Shown in pieces: positions 26,866 to 34,745 of a stretch of DNA of 64,000 nt (within the stretch, counting starts at the first letter, position 1; every line of letters begins with the position of its first letter). This stretch comes from Duganella sp. BuS-21 (lineage in GTDB: Bacteria; Pseudomonadota; Gammaproteobacteria; Burkholderiales; Burkholderiaceae_D). The translations under genes were made by a program, and so were the position numbers. A model generated the notes under the pieces. The model was given only the letters and a program-made list of their open reading frames with translations. It searched no databases and was not told where the DNA came from. Location of the stretch: the NCBI GenBank assembly GCA_041874725.1, contig CP097466.1, forward strand, positions 3,472,001 through 3,536,000, written 5' to 3'.

Positions 26866-28148
26866 CTGTACTTGAACAGGAAGACGATGGCGATCACCCA
26901 CACCACCGGCTTGACCTGGCGCGCCTGGCCGGTCAGCAGTTTCAACAGCGCGTAGGTGATGAAGCCAAACGCGATGCCGTGCGCGATCGAATAGGTGAAC
27001 GGGATCACCAGCGCGGTGATCGCGGCCGGCACGCTTTCGGTGGTGTCGCTCCAGTCGATGTCGATAAAGTCGCGCAGCATCAGGCAGGCAACGAACAGCA
27101 GGGCCGGCGCGGTGGCGTAGGCCGGCACTACGCCGGCGATCGGCGCGAAGAACAGCGCGGCCAGGAACAGTGCCGCGACCACCAGCGCGGTGAGGCCGGT
27201 GCGGCCGCCGGCCTGCACGCCCGCCGCGCTTTCAAGATAGGCGGTGGTGCTGGAAGTGCCTAGTACGGAACCGGCGACGATGGCGCAGCTGTCGGCCAGC
27301 AGGGCCTTGTTCAGACGCTCCATGCGGCCGTTCACCAGCAGGCCGGCGCGCGACGCCACACCCATCAGGGTGCCGGTGGCGTCGAACAATTCAACCAGGA
27401 AGAACACCAGCACCACGTTGAGCAGGCCCAGATTCAACGCGCCTTGCAGGTCGAGCTGTAACAGTGTCGGCGACACCGACGGCGGCATCGAGACGAAGCC
27501 GTGGAAGGTATTCCCGCCGAAGAAAAAGCTCAGCACCGTCACCGACACAATGCCGATCAATAGCGCGCCCGGTACTTTCAGGCGGTCCAGCGTGACGATC
27601 AGCAGGAAACCGAAGATGGCCATGATGGTGTGCGGATTGTGCATGTCGCCCACGCGCACCAGCGTTTCAGGGCTGGCGACCACCAGGCCCGCGCTCTTCA
27701 TCGCGATCAGGGCCAGAAACAGCCCCAGGCCGACAGTGATCGCCACCCGCAGCGAACGCGGTATGCCGTTGACGATATGTTCGCGCACCTTGAACAGGCT
27801 GACCAGGATGAACAGACAGCCCGAGATGAACACCGCGCCCAGCGCCGATTGCCACGGCACGCCCATGCCGATCACCACCGCGTAGGCGAAGTAGGCGTTC
27901 AGGCCCATGCCCGGCGCCATGCCGATCGGGTAGTTGGCGTACAGGCCCATGATGATGGTGCCCAGCGCGGCGGCCAGGCAGGTGGCGACGAAGACGGCGT
28001 CCTTCGGCACGCCGGCATCGCCCAGGATGGCCGGATTGACGAAGATGATGTAGGCCATCGTCAGGAAGGTGGTCACGCCGGCGATGATTTCGGTGCGGAC
28101 GTTGGTGCCGTGCTCGGCGAGCTTGAAAAATTGCTTAAGTGACGGCAT
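26853..28148 (-). CDS. NCS2-family purine permease (AzgA-like)
   Basis: A 431-residue, 12-14 helix inner-membrane transporter. The family marks are NVRTEIIAGVTTFLTMAYIIFVNP at the start and the GMAPGMGLNAYFAY and TSSTTAYLESAAGV motifs. AzgA-like members import guanine, hypoxanthine or adenine with protons. I chose the ATG at 28148 because GGAGGAG lies upstream; the longer frame adds an implausible leader. It is a single gene, divergent from the STAS gene. Confidence 0.9.
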   Translation of the reverse strand: MPSLKQFFKLAEHGTNVRTEIIAGVTTFLTMAYIIFVNPAILGDAGVPKDAVFVATCLAAALGTIIMGLYANYPIGMAPGMGLNAYFAYAVVIGMGVPWQSALGAVFISGCLFILVSLFKVREHIVNGIPRSLRVAITVGLGLFLALIAMKSAGLVVASPETLVRVGDMHNPHTIMAIFGFLLIVTLDRLKVPGALLIGIVSVTVLSFFFGGNTFHGFVSMPPSVSPTLLQLDLQGALNLGLLNVVLVFFLVELFDATGTLMGVASRAGLLVNGRMERLNKALLADSCAIVAGSVLGTSSTTAYLESAAGVQAGGRTGLTALVVAALFLAALFFAPIAGVVPAYATAPALLFVACLMLRDFIDIDWSDTTESVPAAITALVIPFTYSIAHGIAFGFITYALLKLLTGQARQVKPVVWVIAIVFLFKYSYVA

Positions 28149-28306
28149 GCGTGCGCTCCTCCGAATACGTCGAGGGCGAAGAATAGCATGGATGGGCGCA
28201 ACAGTTCGTGGTGTCAAAAGGACAAAAAGATGTGATAATGGAAAATAAGCTGATAAGTTATACAAACGCGCGCACAGCGCAAGCAAGGTCAAGCCGAGTC
28301 AAAACT

Positions 28307-28678
28307 ATGGAACTACAGCCAACACAAGAGGGCCGCACGGTTATCCTGAGCCCCGCAGGCCGCATCGATCACACCCATGCCGACGCCTTCAAGCTGGCGC
28401 TCGATCCGCATCTGGTGGATTGCCGCAAGGACGGCACGGTGCTGGTGATCGACCTCTCCGACGTGGTCTATATCAGTAGCATCGGCCTGCGCGCGCTGAT
28501 GGTGGCCATCAAGCAGGTCAAGCCGCAGGGCGGACGCATGGTGCTGGCGGCGCTGCAGCCGCTGGTGCTGGAAGTGTTTACCATCAGCCGCTTCGACATG
28601 CTGTTCGAGATTTTCCCGGACCGCGCGGCGGCGCTGGCAGCGGCTTCGGCTGCTCCTACTCCGGCAGGCGGCGCATGA
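28307..28678 (+). CDS. STAS-domain anti-sigma factor antagonist (RsbV/SpoIIAA-like)
   Basis: A 123-residue STAS protein. The central VLVIDLSDVVYISSIGLRALMVA holds the serine that RsbW-like kinases phosphorylate (SSIG). In partner-switching systems the unphosphorylated form binds the anti-sigma ATPase. A PP2C phosphatase is encoded at 29652 and an RsbW-like ATPase at 32998, which supports this role here. The stop overlaps the start of the next gene by ATGA. The start MELQPTQ at 28307 is chosen over an upstream frame that lacks family residues. Confidence 0.82.
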   Translation: MELQPTQEGRTVILSPAGRIDHTHADAFKLALDPHLVDCRKDGTVLVIDLSDVVYISSIGLRALMVAIKQVKPQGGRMVLAALQPLVLEVFTISRFDMLFEIFPDRAAALAAASAAPTPAGGA

Positions 28679-29643
28679 AAGCGCGCATCTGGGGTGCGCG
28701 CGGCTCGCTGCCGGTGGCGCTGAACGCGCGACAAATACGCGCCAAGCTGGTGACCGCGCTGGAAGGCGCCATCGGCCGCGATCTCGATACGCCGCAGAAG
28801 GTCGCCGACTACATCGACCATGACCTGGGCTTTGAGGTCAGCGGCACCTACGGCGGCAATTCCAGCTGCGTGGAAGTGGAGGCCTGGGATACGGACGCCA
28901 TCCATGAGCACATCGTGCTCGATCTTGGCTCGGGCGCGCGGCCGCTGGCCGGTTCCAAGCTGGCCAAGTACGGCCCTGCCAAGCCGCAGACCTATCACGT
29001 GTTCATGTCGCACCTGCACTGGGACCACATCATGGGGTTCCCGTTCTTCACGCCGGCCTACATCCCGGGCAACCGTATTATTATCTACGGCTGCCACAAG
29101 GATCTGGAAACGGCGTTCCGTCGCCAGCAGGAGCCGATCAGTTTTCCCGTCACCTTCCAGCAGCTGGGCGCGACCATCGAATTCGTCACCATGGAGCCGG
29201 GCGTGCCGCTGCAACTGCGCGATGTGACGGTGACCGCCAAGCTGCAACTGCATGCCGGCGACTCCTACGGCTACCGTCTGGAGCAGAACGGCAAGGCGCT
29301 GATCTACAGCACCGACTCCGAGCACAAGCTCGATAACGCGGCCGAACGCGTGGCCTTTGTTGACTTCTTCCGCGATGCCGACGTGGTGATTTTCGATGCC
29401 ATGTATTCGCTGGCCGATTCGATTTCCGTGAAGGCCGACTGGGGCCACTCCAGCAATGTGGTGGGCGTGGAGCTGTGTCAGCTGGCCGGTGTGCACAAGC
29501 TCTGCCTGTTCCATCACGAGCCGATTTACGACGACGCACAGATTTCGCGCGTATTGGCTGAAACGCGCCGTTACGCCGAGATCACCGGCGAAGCGCCGCT
29601 GGAGATCCTGTCCGCCTACGACGGCATGGAAATTTCGCTGTAA
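28675..29643 (+). CDS. MBL-fold metallo-hydrolase
   Basis: A 322-residue protein with the metallo-beta-lactamase zinc motif HLHWDHIMGF near residue 120, a later DAMYSL and the terminal HHEP histidines. It also contains GTYGGNSSCVEV, typical of the cyclic-nucleotide-phosphodiesterase-like RNase Z relatives. Coupled to the STAS gene by ATGA and followed after 8 bases by the CHASE2-PP2C gene, it probably belongs to the same operon. The substrate is unknown; family members cleave cyclic nucleotides or phosphodiesters. Confidence 0.82.
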   Translation: MKARIWGARGSLPVALNARQIRAKLVTALEGAIGRDLDTPQKVADYIDHDLGFEVSGTYGGNSSCVEVEAWDTDAIHEHIVLDLGSGARPLAGSKLAKYGPAKPQTYHVFMSHLHWDHIMGFPFFTPAYIPGNRIIIYGCHKDLETAFRRQQEPISFPVTFQQLGATIEFVTMEPGVPLQLRDVTVTAKLQLHAGDSYGYRLEQNGKALIYSTDSEHKLDNAAERVAFVDFFRDADVVIFDAMYSLADSISVKADWGHSSNVVGVELCQLAGVHKLCLFHHEPIYDDAQISRVLAETRRYAEITGEAPLEILSAYDGMEISL

Positions 29644-29651
29644 GCGCCGCC

Positions 29652-31805
29652 ATGCTGCGCCGCTTGCAAAATCGCGCCTCGGACGGCGTGCGCGCCGGTC
29701 ACGGCCGGCCGCTGGCGCTGCTGTTGGCGCTGGTGCTGGCCCTGTTGTCGGCCCTGTTGTCGGCGCGCGGCGGCGACGGCCCGCTGCCGGCCTTGCGCCT
29801 TGCGTTGTTCGATGCCTATCAGCTTCACCTGCCGCGCCAGCGGCTTTCCGGACCGGTCCATATCATCAATATCGACGAGGCGGCGCTGAGCGAATACGGC
29901 CAGTGGCCGTGGCCGCGCACTTTGCTGAAAGATCTGCTGGAGCGGATCGCCGAGCAAGAACCGCTGGCGATCGGGCTCGATATTCTGATGCCGGAGCCGG
30001 ACAACACCTCGCCGGAGGCACTGGTGGCGCGGCTGCCGCAAGGCCGCCTGCACGACGAACTGGCGCTGCTGCCGTCGCACGATGCGCTGCTGGCGGAGCA
30101 GATGCGACGCGCGCCGATTGTGCTTAGCACGGCGGGCTTCCTGCACGCGGAGGCCGGCACCAGCGACGCCTTGCGCGTCTGGCCGATGCGCGTAAAGGTT
30201 GAGGGCGAGGGCGAACATGCGGCGACGGCGGCTCCGGTGACTGCGGCGACCTTGCCGGTGATGCGCTTTCCGCAGGCCATGTCCAGTTTGCCCGCGCTGC
30301 AGGCGGCGGCGCGCGGGCAGGGCCTGTTGTCGGCGAATCTGGAGAAAGGCATCGTGCGCCGCGCACCGCTGGTCGGCGCGGTCGGCGATACGCTGGTGCC
30401 GGCGCTGTCGATGGAGCTGCTGCGGGTGGCGACCGGCACCCAGGCGCTGGAGATCGAGGCCGGCGCCGACGGCGTGCACAGCGTCTCGGTCGGCGACCTG
30501 CGCGTGCCGACTTCGCCCGACGGCACGGTCTGGATCAATTTTTCCACGCCGGCCATAGACCGCTATGTCTCGGCGCTGGATGTTATGCGCGGCCGTATCG
30601 ACGCCGGCGTCCTGCAGAACAAGATCGTGATCGTCGCCATGACTGGCCTGGGCCTGAGCGACTACAAGACCAACGCGCGCGGCGACCTGCTGCCCGGCGT
30701 CGACACGCACGCCCAGATGATCGAAAGCTTCTTCGACGGTTCTTTCCTGCGCCGTCCGCAGTGGATGCGCTGGGCCGAATTGGCGGCCTTCGGCGCGTGC
30801 AGCCTGCTCACCATCTGGCTGCTGCCGCGCCAGCGCTTGCTCGTCGGCGTGCCGGTGGCAGTTGCGCTGGGCGTTTGCTTGTTCGGCGTCGGCGCCTTGC
30901 TGTTCGCGCGCGCCGGCCTGTTGTTCGACGCGGGCGGGGTGGTGCTGGGCCATGCGGCGGTCTGCCTCAGTCTTTTGACCAGCATGCTGGCGTTGGCGGT
31001 GCGCGACCGCAAAATGTCCGAACGGGCATTGCAGGCCGCGCGTGAATCGGCGGCCCGCACCGCCGGCGAATTGAACGCCGCGCGTCGCATCCAGATGGCG
31101 TCCCTGCCGCAGGCGGCCACCGCCTTCCCCGGCGAGCGCCGCTTCGAACTGGGCGCGTTGCTGGAGCCGGCCAGGGAAGTCGGCGGCGACCTGTATGACT
31201 TCTTTATGCTGGACCAGGACCGCGTGTTCTTCATGGTCGGCGACGTCTCGGGCAAAGGCCTGCCGGCCAGCCTGTTCATGGTGGTGGCCAAAGCGCTTTC
31301 GCGCAGCATCGCGCTGCGCGGCGAGGCCGACATGGGTCTGATCATGAACAGCGCCAACCGCGAACTGGTGCGCGAGAATCCGGAAATGCTGTTCGTGACC
31401 AGCGTCGCCGGCATCCTGGACGCCGCCACCGGCCGCGTCTCGCTGTGTAATGCCGGCCACGACGCGCCGCGCCGCATCACCGCCGATTGCCGCGTCGAGC
31501 TGCTGCAATCGGCCGACGGCCCGCCCTTGTGCGTGATGGATGATTTCGACTATCCGGTCCAGCAGTACCAGCTACAGCCCGGCGAAAGCCTGTGCCTGAC
31601 CACTGACGGCATCGGCGAGGCGATGAACCAGGCCGGCGAGCTGTATGGGAGCGAGCGGCTGGACCGCTTGCTGACGGCGGCGGCGACCACCGCGCCGGCG
31701 GCGCTGGTGCAGGCCGTGCGCGACGACGTGCGCCGTCACGTGGACGGCGCCGAGGCTTCGGATGATTTGACGTTGCTGGTGCTGCGCTGGAATGGCGCAG
31801 CCTGA
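29652..31805 (+). CDS. CHASE2-domain PP2C-type serine phosphatase (RsbU/SpoIIE-like)
   Basis: A 717-residue protein. One N-terminal helix (about residues 15-35) leads to a periplasmic CHASE2 sensor (to about 330, with IINIDEAALSEYGQWPWPR and PEPDNTSPE). Three more helices (about 365-425) and a coiled coil follow, then a PP2C/SpoIIE phosphatase with GGDLYDFF, VGDVSGKGLPASLFM, CNAGHDAP and TDGIGEAMN. Such a phosphatase would dephosphorylate the STAS protein in response to a periplasmic signal. It shares an operon-like block with the STAS and MBL genes. The ligand is unknown; CHASE2 domains often lie near FecR-domain genes, as here. Confidence 0.88.
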   Translation: MLRRLQNRASDGVRAGHGRPLALLLALVLALLSALLSARGGDGPLPALRLALFDAYQLHLPRQRLSGPVHIINIDEAALSEYGQWPWPRTLLKDLLERIAEQEPLAIGLDILMPEPDNTSPEALVARLPQGRLHDELALLPSHDALLAEQMRRAPIVLSTAGFLHAEAGTSDALRVWPMRVKVEGEGEHAATAAPVTAATLPVMRFPQAMSSLPALQAAARGQGLLSANLEKGIVRRAPLVGAVGDTLVPALSMELLRVATGTQALEIEAGADGVHSVSVGDLRVPTSPDGTVWINFSTPAIDRYVSALDVMRGRIDAGVLQNKIVIVAMTGLGLSDYKTNARGDLLPGVDTHAQMIESFFDGSFLRRPQWMRWAELAAFGACSLLTIWLLPRQRLLVGVPVAVALGVCLFGVGALLFARAGLLFDAGGVVLGHAAVCLSLLTSMLALAVRDRKMSERALQAARESAARTAGELNAARRIQMASLPQAATAFPGERRFELGALLEPAREVGGDLYDFFMLDQDRVFFMVGDVSGKGLPASLFMVVAKALSRSIALRGEADMGLIMNSANRELVRENPEMLFVTSVAGILDAATGRVSLCNAGHDAPRRITADCRVELLQSADGPPLCVMDDFDYPVQQYQLQPGESLCLTTDGIGEAMNQAGELYGSERLDRLLTAAATTAPAALVQAVRDDVRRHVDGAEASDDLTLLVLRWNGAA

Positions 31806-31817
31806 TGCTTAAAACCC

Positions 31818-31902
31818 AGTCGTTCCCGCGAACGCGGGAATCCATAGAGAATTGATTCCGCCGATGGCGCATGGATCGCCGCTTTCGCGGGAATGACGAC
31901 TT
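31818..31902. repeat. Inverted pair of REP-like elements between convergent genes
   Basis: The left arm (31818-31844) holds a perfect hairpin TTCCCGCG-AA-CGCGGGAA. The right arm (31871-31902) is the same element in reverse with a few changes (its hairpin stem is degenerate at GATCGCC). Both have the flanks AGTCGT and ATCCAT. The layout resembles the widespread REP/dRS3-type units of beta- and gammaproteobacteria. It sits between the phosphatase stop and the OmpA-like stop, where it may also act as a two-way terminator. Confidence 0.65.
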
Positions 31903-31908
31903 GGAGAT

Positions 31909-32499
31909 TTAGCGGACGCGGATTTCCACGCGGCGGTTGCGCGGTTCATCGACACCGTCGACGGTTGGCACCAACGGCTCGCGCTCGCCGCGCGCCTGCA
32001 CTACGATCTGGTCTTCGGCGATGCCGGCTTCCACCAATATCTGCTTGACGGCGGCGGCGCGGCGCAAGGACAGGGCGTCGTTGTATTCGCGCTTGGCCAC
32101 CGTATCGGTGTGGCCGATGACGATGATCTCCGGCGCCGGGCGCGAAGCCAACTGCGATTTGATCTGCGCCAGCTGCGCCGCCGATTCGGCGGTCAGGTTG
32201 TCGGTATCGGTGATGAAGTAGACGATGAACACGGCGGCGCGCTGCGGCAGGGTGTCCAGCAAGGCGCCGTAGCGGTTCTTGATCGCGGCGTCGTCGCCGC
32301 TCGTGGCGACCGCGCCACGGCTATCCACCGCGGCGGTTTGATACGGCTTGTCCAGCACCATTTCTTTACCGGCGGTGGTGATGATGACGGCGCTGGCTTT
32401 CCCGTCCTGGTTCGGCAGCAAAGTGATTTGTTCGGTCGGTCCGCGTTGTAGTTGCGAGACAGCGGCCAGCAGGCACACGGCCCAAAGCAGCAAAGCCAT
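31909..32499 (-). CDS. OmpA-family C-terminal peptidoglycan-binding protein
   Basis: A 196-residue protein with one N-terminal helix (MALLLWAVCLLAAVSQL) and a C-terminal OmpA domain. The OmpA marks are IIVIGHTDTVAKREYNDALSLRRA and EPRNRRVEIRV. It probably anchors in the inner membrane or periplasm and binds peptidoglycan. It follows the FecR-domain gene on the same strand with 3 bases between, so the two are co-transcribed. Together they resemble a periplasmic sensing pair next to CHASE2 genes. Confidence 0.82.
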   Translation of the reverse strand: MALLLWAVCLLAAVSQLQRGPTEQITLLPNQDGKASAVIITTAGKEMVLDKPYQTAAVDSRGAVATSGDDAAIKNRYGALLDTLPQRAAVFIVYFITDTDNLTAESAAQLAQIKSQLASRPAPEIIVIGHTDTVAKREYNDALSLRRAAAVKQILVEAGIAEDQIVVQARGEREPLVPTVDGVDEPRNRRVEIRVR

Positions 32500-32502
32500 A
32501 AC

Positions 32503-32943
32503 TTATTCCCCGTCCTTGACGTCGATGACAAACTCGGTGCCGCGCACGCCGAGGATCGAAGTCGGCGTGCGGAACTGCACCGCGCCCGGCGACTGCTTGG
32601 ACAGCTTGCCGGAGATGACACCCAGCGTGCCTTTCTTGACCGTGGCGTTCAGCGCACCCTCGTGCGAGGTTGGATCGAAGGCGTACTTCTCCAGCCACAC
32701 ATTGCTGTTCGGGCCTACAGCCAGCAGGGTTTCGTCACGCAGCGTGATGCCCACGCTGCCGTCGGCGCCGGTAAGTACGCGGTCGCTGGCCATCAGCGCG
32801 GCGCCGGCCCTGGCGGGCGTTTTCTGTCCTTCTCGTTCGATGGAAGCACTGCCTTTGGCGGTCTTGATCATGCCGGCCGGGAGTTCGGCGGCGGTGGACA
32901 GCATGGCCATGGCGGCGCATGCTGCGGCGATTATTCTTTTCAT
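32503..32943 (-). CDS. Secreted FecR-domain protein
   Basis: A 146-residue protein with a signal peptide (MKRIIAAACAAMAMLSTAA) and a FecR domain (about residues 25-145). The domain shows ASIEREGQKTPARAGAALM and a terminal RTPTSILGVRGTEFVIDV, typical of stand-alone periplasmic FecR proteins. Unlike the fecR at 23536 it has no cytoplasmic anti-sigma part, so it is not part of a FecI system. AGGAG precedes the ATG. It probably works with the OmpA-like and CHASE2 proteins in envelope sensing (inference). Confidence 0.8.
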   Translation of the reverse strand: MKRIIAAACAAMAMLSTAAELPAGMIKTAKGSASIEREGQKTPARAGAALMASDRVLTGADGSVGITLRDETLLAVGPNSNVWLEKYAFDPTSHEGALNATVKKGTLGVISGKLSKQSPGAVQFRTPTSILGVRGTEFVIDVKDGE

Positions 32944-32997
32944 GGTTCTTCTCCTGAGGTTCTTCTCCTGCCTTAAGCATTCCGATAATATGCTTGA

Positions 32998-33417
32998 ATG
33001 GACGAAAAAGAAACCGGTATCACGCATCTGCTGCGTTTTCCGGCACGACGCGATGCGATCCCCGGCGCGATGGCGTTTGCCGCCATGGCGTTGAACCGGG
33101 CCGGCCTTGCGCCGGGCCTGGTGGCGCGCGCCGAATTGATCTTGGAGGAGCTGCTGCGCAACAGCATCCTGCACGGCTACGGCGGCGACAGCGCGCACGA
33201 CGTGTGGGTCGGCGTGCGCGGCCAGGTGCTGTGCTACGAAGACGCCGCGCCGCCATTCGATCCGCTGACCGAAGGCCCGGCGCCGCCCGACCCGGGTCTG
33301 CCGCCGGACGAACTGCCGGTGGGCGGCATCGGCCTGCTGCTGATAAGGCAGTTGGGCAGCGCGGTGGCCTATACCTATAGCGCAGGTCACAACCGCATCG
33401 AGATCACATTACAATAG
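32998..33417 (+). CDS. RsbW-like anti-sigma ATPase (HATPase_c_2)
   Basis: A 139-residue GHKL ATPase. Visible parts are the N box EELLRNSILHGYG, the EDAAPPFDPL segment that stands for the usual D-x-G-PFDP motif, the G2 box GGIGLLLIRQL, and the terminal HNRIEITLQ. These match serine kinases of the RsbW/SpoIIAB type. It should phosphorylate and bind the STAS protein at 28307. No sigma factor gene lies beside it, so its target is unknown. It is divergent from the FecR-domain gene. Confidence 0.82.
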   Translation: MDEKETGITHLLRFPARRDAIPGAMAFAAMALNRAGLAPGLVARAELILEELLRNSILHGYGGDSAHDVWVGVRGQVLCYEDAAPPFDPLTEGPAPPDPGLPPDELPVGGIGLLLIRQLGSAVAYTYSAGHNRIEITLQ

Positions 33418-33450
33418 CGTCCGTCTTATTCCATCATTCAGGACCAGCGC

Positions 33451-34089
33451 ATGACCGAGTTTTCTCCCGACATCTACACCGAACCCAGCCCGATCGACGT
33501 CAATACCCTCAACAACCTCGGTCCGCTGACGGCGATGGCCGGCATCTGGAAGGGTGAGCGCGGCCTGGATATCAAGCCCAAAGCCGACGGCGCACGTAAG
33601 CAGGCCTATGTCGAACGCATCGAACTGACGCCCATCGATCCGGTGACCAACGGACCGCAGCTGTTCTACGGCCTGCGCTACCTGATCATCGTAAACAAGC
33701 CCGATAACGTGAAGACCTATCACGAGCAGGTGGGCTACTGGCTGTGGGAGCCGAAGACCAAGACCGTGATCCAGACGCTGGGCATCCCGCGCGGCCAGAT
33801 CGCCATGGCGTCGGCCGTGGTGGAACCGGACGCCAAGGAGTTCGAGCTGGTGGCGCGCCTGGAGTCCGATACCTACGGCATCCGTTCCAATCCCTTCCTG
33901 GAATACGGCTTCAAGACGGTGGAGTACCGCATCAAGGTCACCATCAACGACGACGGCACCTGGGGCTACGAAGAGGATACGGTGATGCTGCTGCGCGGCG
34001 AAGAAGAATTCCATCACCGCGACCGCAACCTGCTGCATCGCGTGTCCGAACCGCTGCCGAATCCCATGGCCAGCGGCGTACCTGCTTAA
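33451..34089 (+). CDS. FABP/nitrobindin-like beta-barrel protein
   Basis: A 212-residue protein of the lipocalin-like heme-binding (THAP4/nitrobindin-related) family, as seen from MAGIWKGERGLDI and the many short strands after it (KTYHEQVGYWLWEP, FELVARLESDTYG). True nitrobindins bind ferric haem through a C-terminal histidine; here HHRDRNLLHRV near the end could supply one, but I cannot confirm haem binding. It lies 33 bases after the RsbW-like gene and 11 bases before the HAD gene, so it may be co-transcribed with both. Confidence 0.65.
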   Translation: MTEFSPDIYTEPSPIDVNTLNNLGPLTAMAGIWKGERGLDIKPKADGARKQAYVERIELTPIDPVTNGPQLFYGLRYLIIVNKPDNVKTYHEQVGYWLWEPKTKTVIQTLGIPRGQIAMASAVVEPDAKEFELVARLESDTYGIRSNPFLEYGFKTVEYRIKVTINDDGTWGYEEDTVMLLRGEEEFHHRDRNLLHRVSEPLPNPMASGVPA

Positions 34090-34100
34090 GAAGGCGCGCC

Positions 34101-34745
34101 ATGCTGCGGGCCATCCTATGGGACAACGACGGTGTGCTGGTCGATACGGAGCAGCTGTTTTATGAAGCGAACCGCGAGCTGTTCCTGCCACTGGGCCTGG
34201 AACTGAGTGCGCGGCATTTCTTCGACTGGTATCTGGCCGATAACTGCGGCGCCTGGCATTTGCTTGAGCCGCGCCTGTCCGAAGAACACGCCGAGGCGCT
34301 GCGCGCGGTGCGCAACCAGCGTTATGCGGCACGCCTGGCCTCCGAGCATATTCCGGCCATCGACGGCGTGGTCGACACGCTGGCGGCTTTGTCGCCGCGC
34401 CTGCGCATGGGCGTGGTCACCAGCTCCAATCGCGACCATTTCGAGATCATTCACCAGCGGCTGGATTTGCTGCGCCACTTCGAATTCGTGCTCACGCATG
34501 AATCCTACACGCGCAGCAAACCGTCGCCGGAGCCCTACCTGCTGGGCCTTGAGCGCATGGGCGTGGGCGCCGATGAAGCGTTGGTGATCGAGGATTCGCC
34601 GCGTGGCCTGCAGGCGGCGACGGCGGCCGGCATGCGCTGCATCATCCTGCGCAATGCGCTGACTCGGCAGCATGACTTTCCCGGCGCCTGGCGCGTGCTC
34701 GATACCATGGCGGAAGTGCGGGCAGCGGTGGAGTCCTTGTTATGA
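34101..34745 (+). CDS. HAD-superfamily phosphatase (beta-phosphoglucomutase-like)
   Basis: A 214-residue HAD hydrolase. Motif I is WDNDGVLVDTE, motif II MGVVTSSNRDHF, motif III lysine in TRSKPSPEPYLLGL and motif IV VIEDSPRGLQAA. The cap type fits phosphatases of sugar or glycolate phosphates. I chose the ATG at 34101; the longer upstream reading is a shadow of the FABP-like gene. It overlaps the glycosyltransferase by ATGA, which suggests a coupled role in carbohydrate metabolism. Confidence 0.88.
   Translation: MLRAILWDNDGVLVDTEQLFYEANRELFLPLGLELSARHFFDWYLADNCGAWHLLEPRLSEEHAEALRAVRNQRYAARLASEHIPAIDGVVDTLAALSPRLRMGVVTSSNRDHFEIIHQRLDLLRHFEFVLTHESYTRSKPSPEPYLLGLERMGVGADEALVIEDSPRGLQAATAAGMRCIILRNALTRQHDFPGAWRVLDTMAEVRAAVESLL

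Noticed and set aside
29616..31508. Antisense open frame over the CHASE2 phosphatase
   Set aside because: The plus-strand protein has full CHASE2 and PP2C motifs, and the antisense product is Arg/Gln/His-rich noise.
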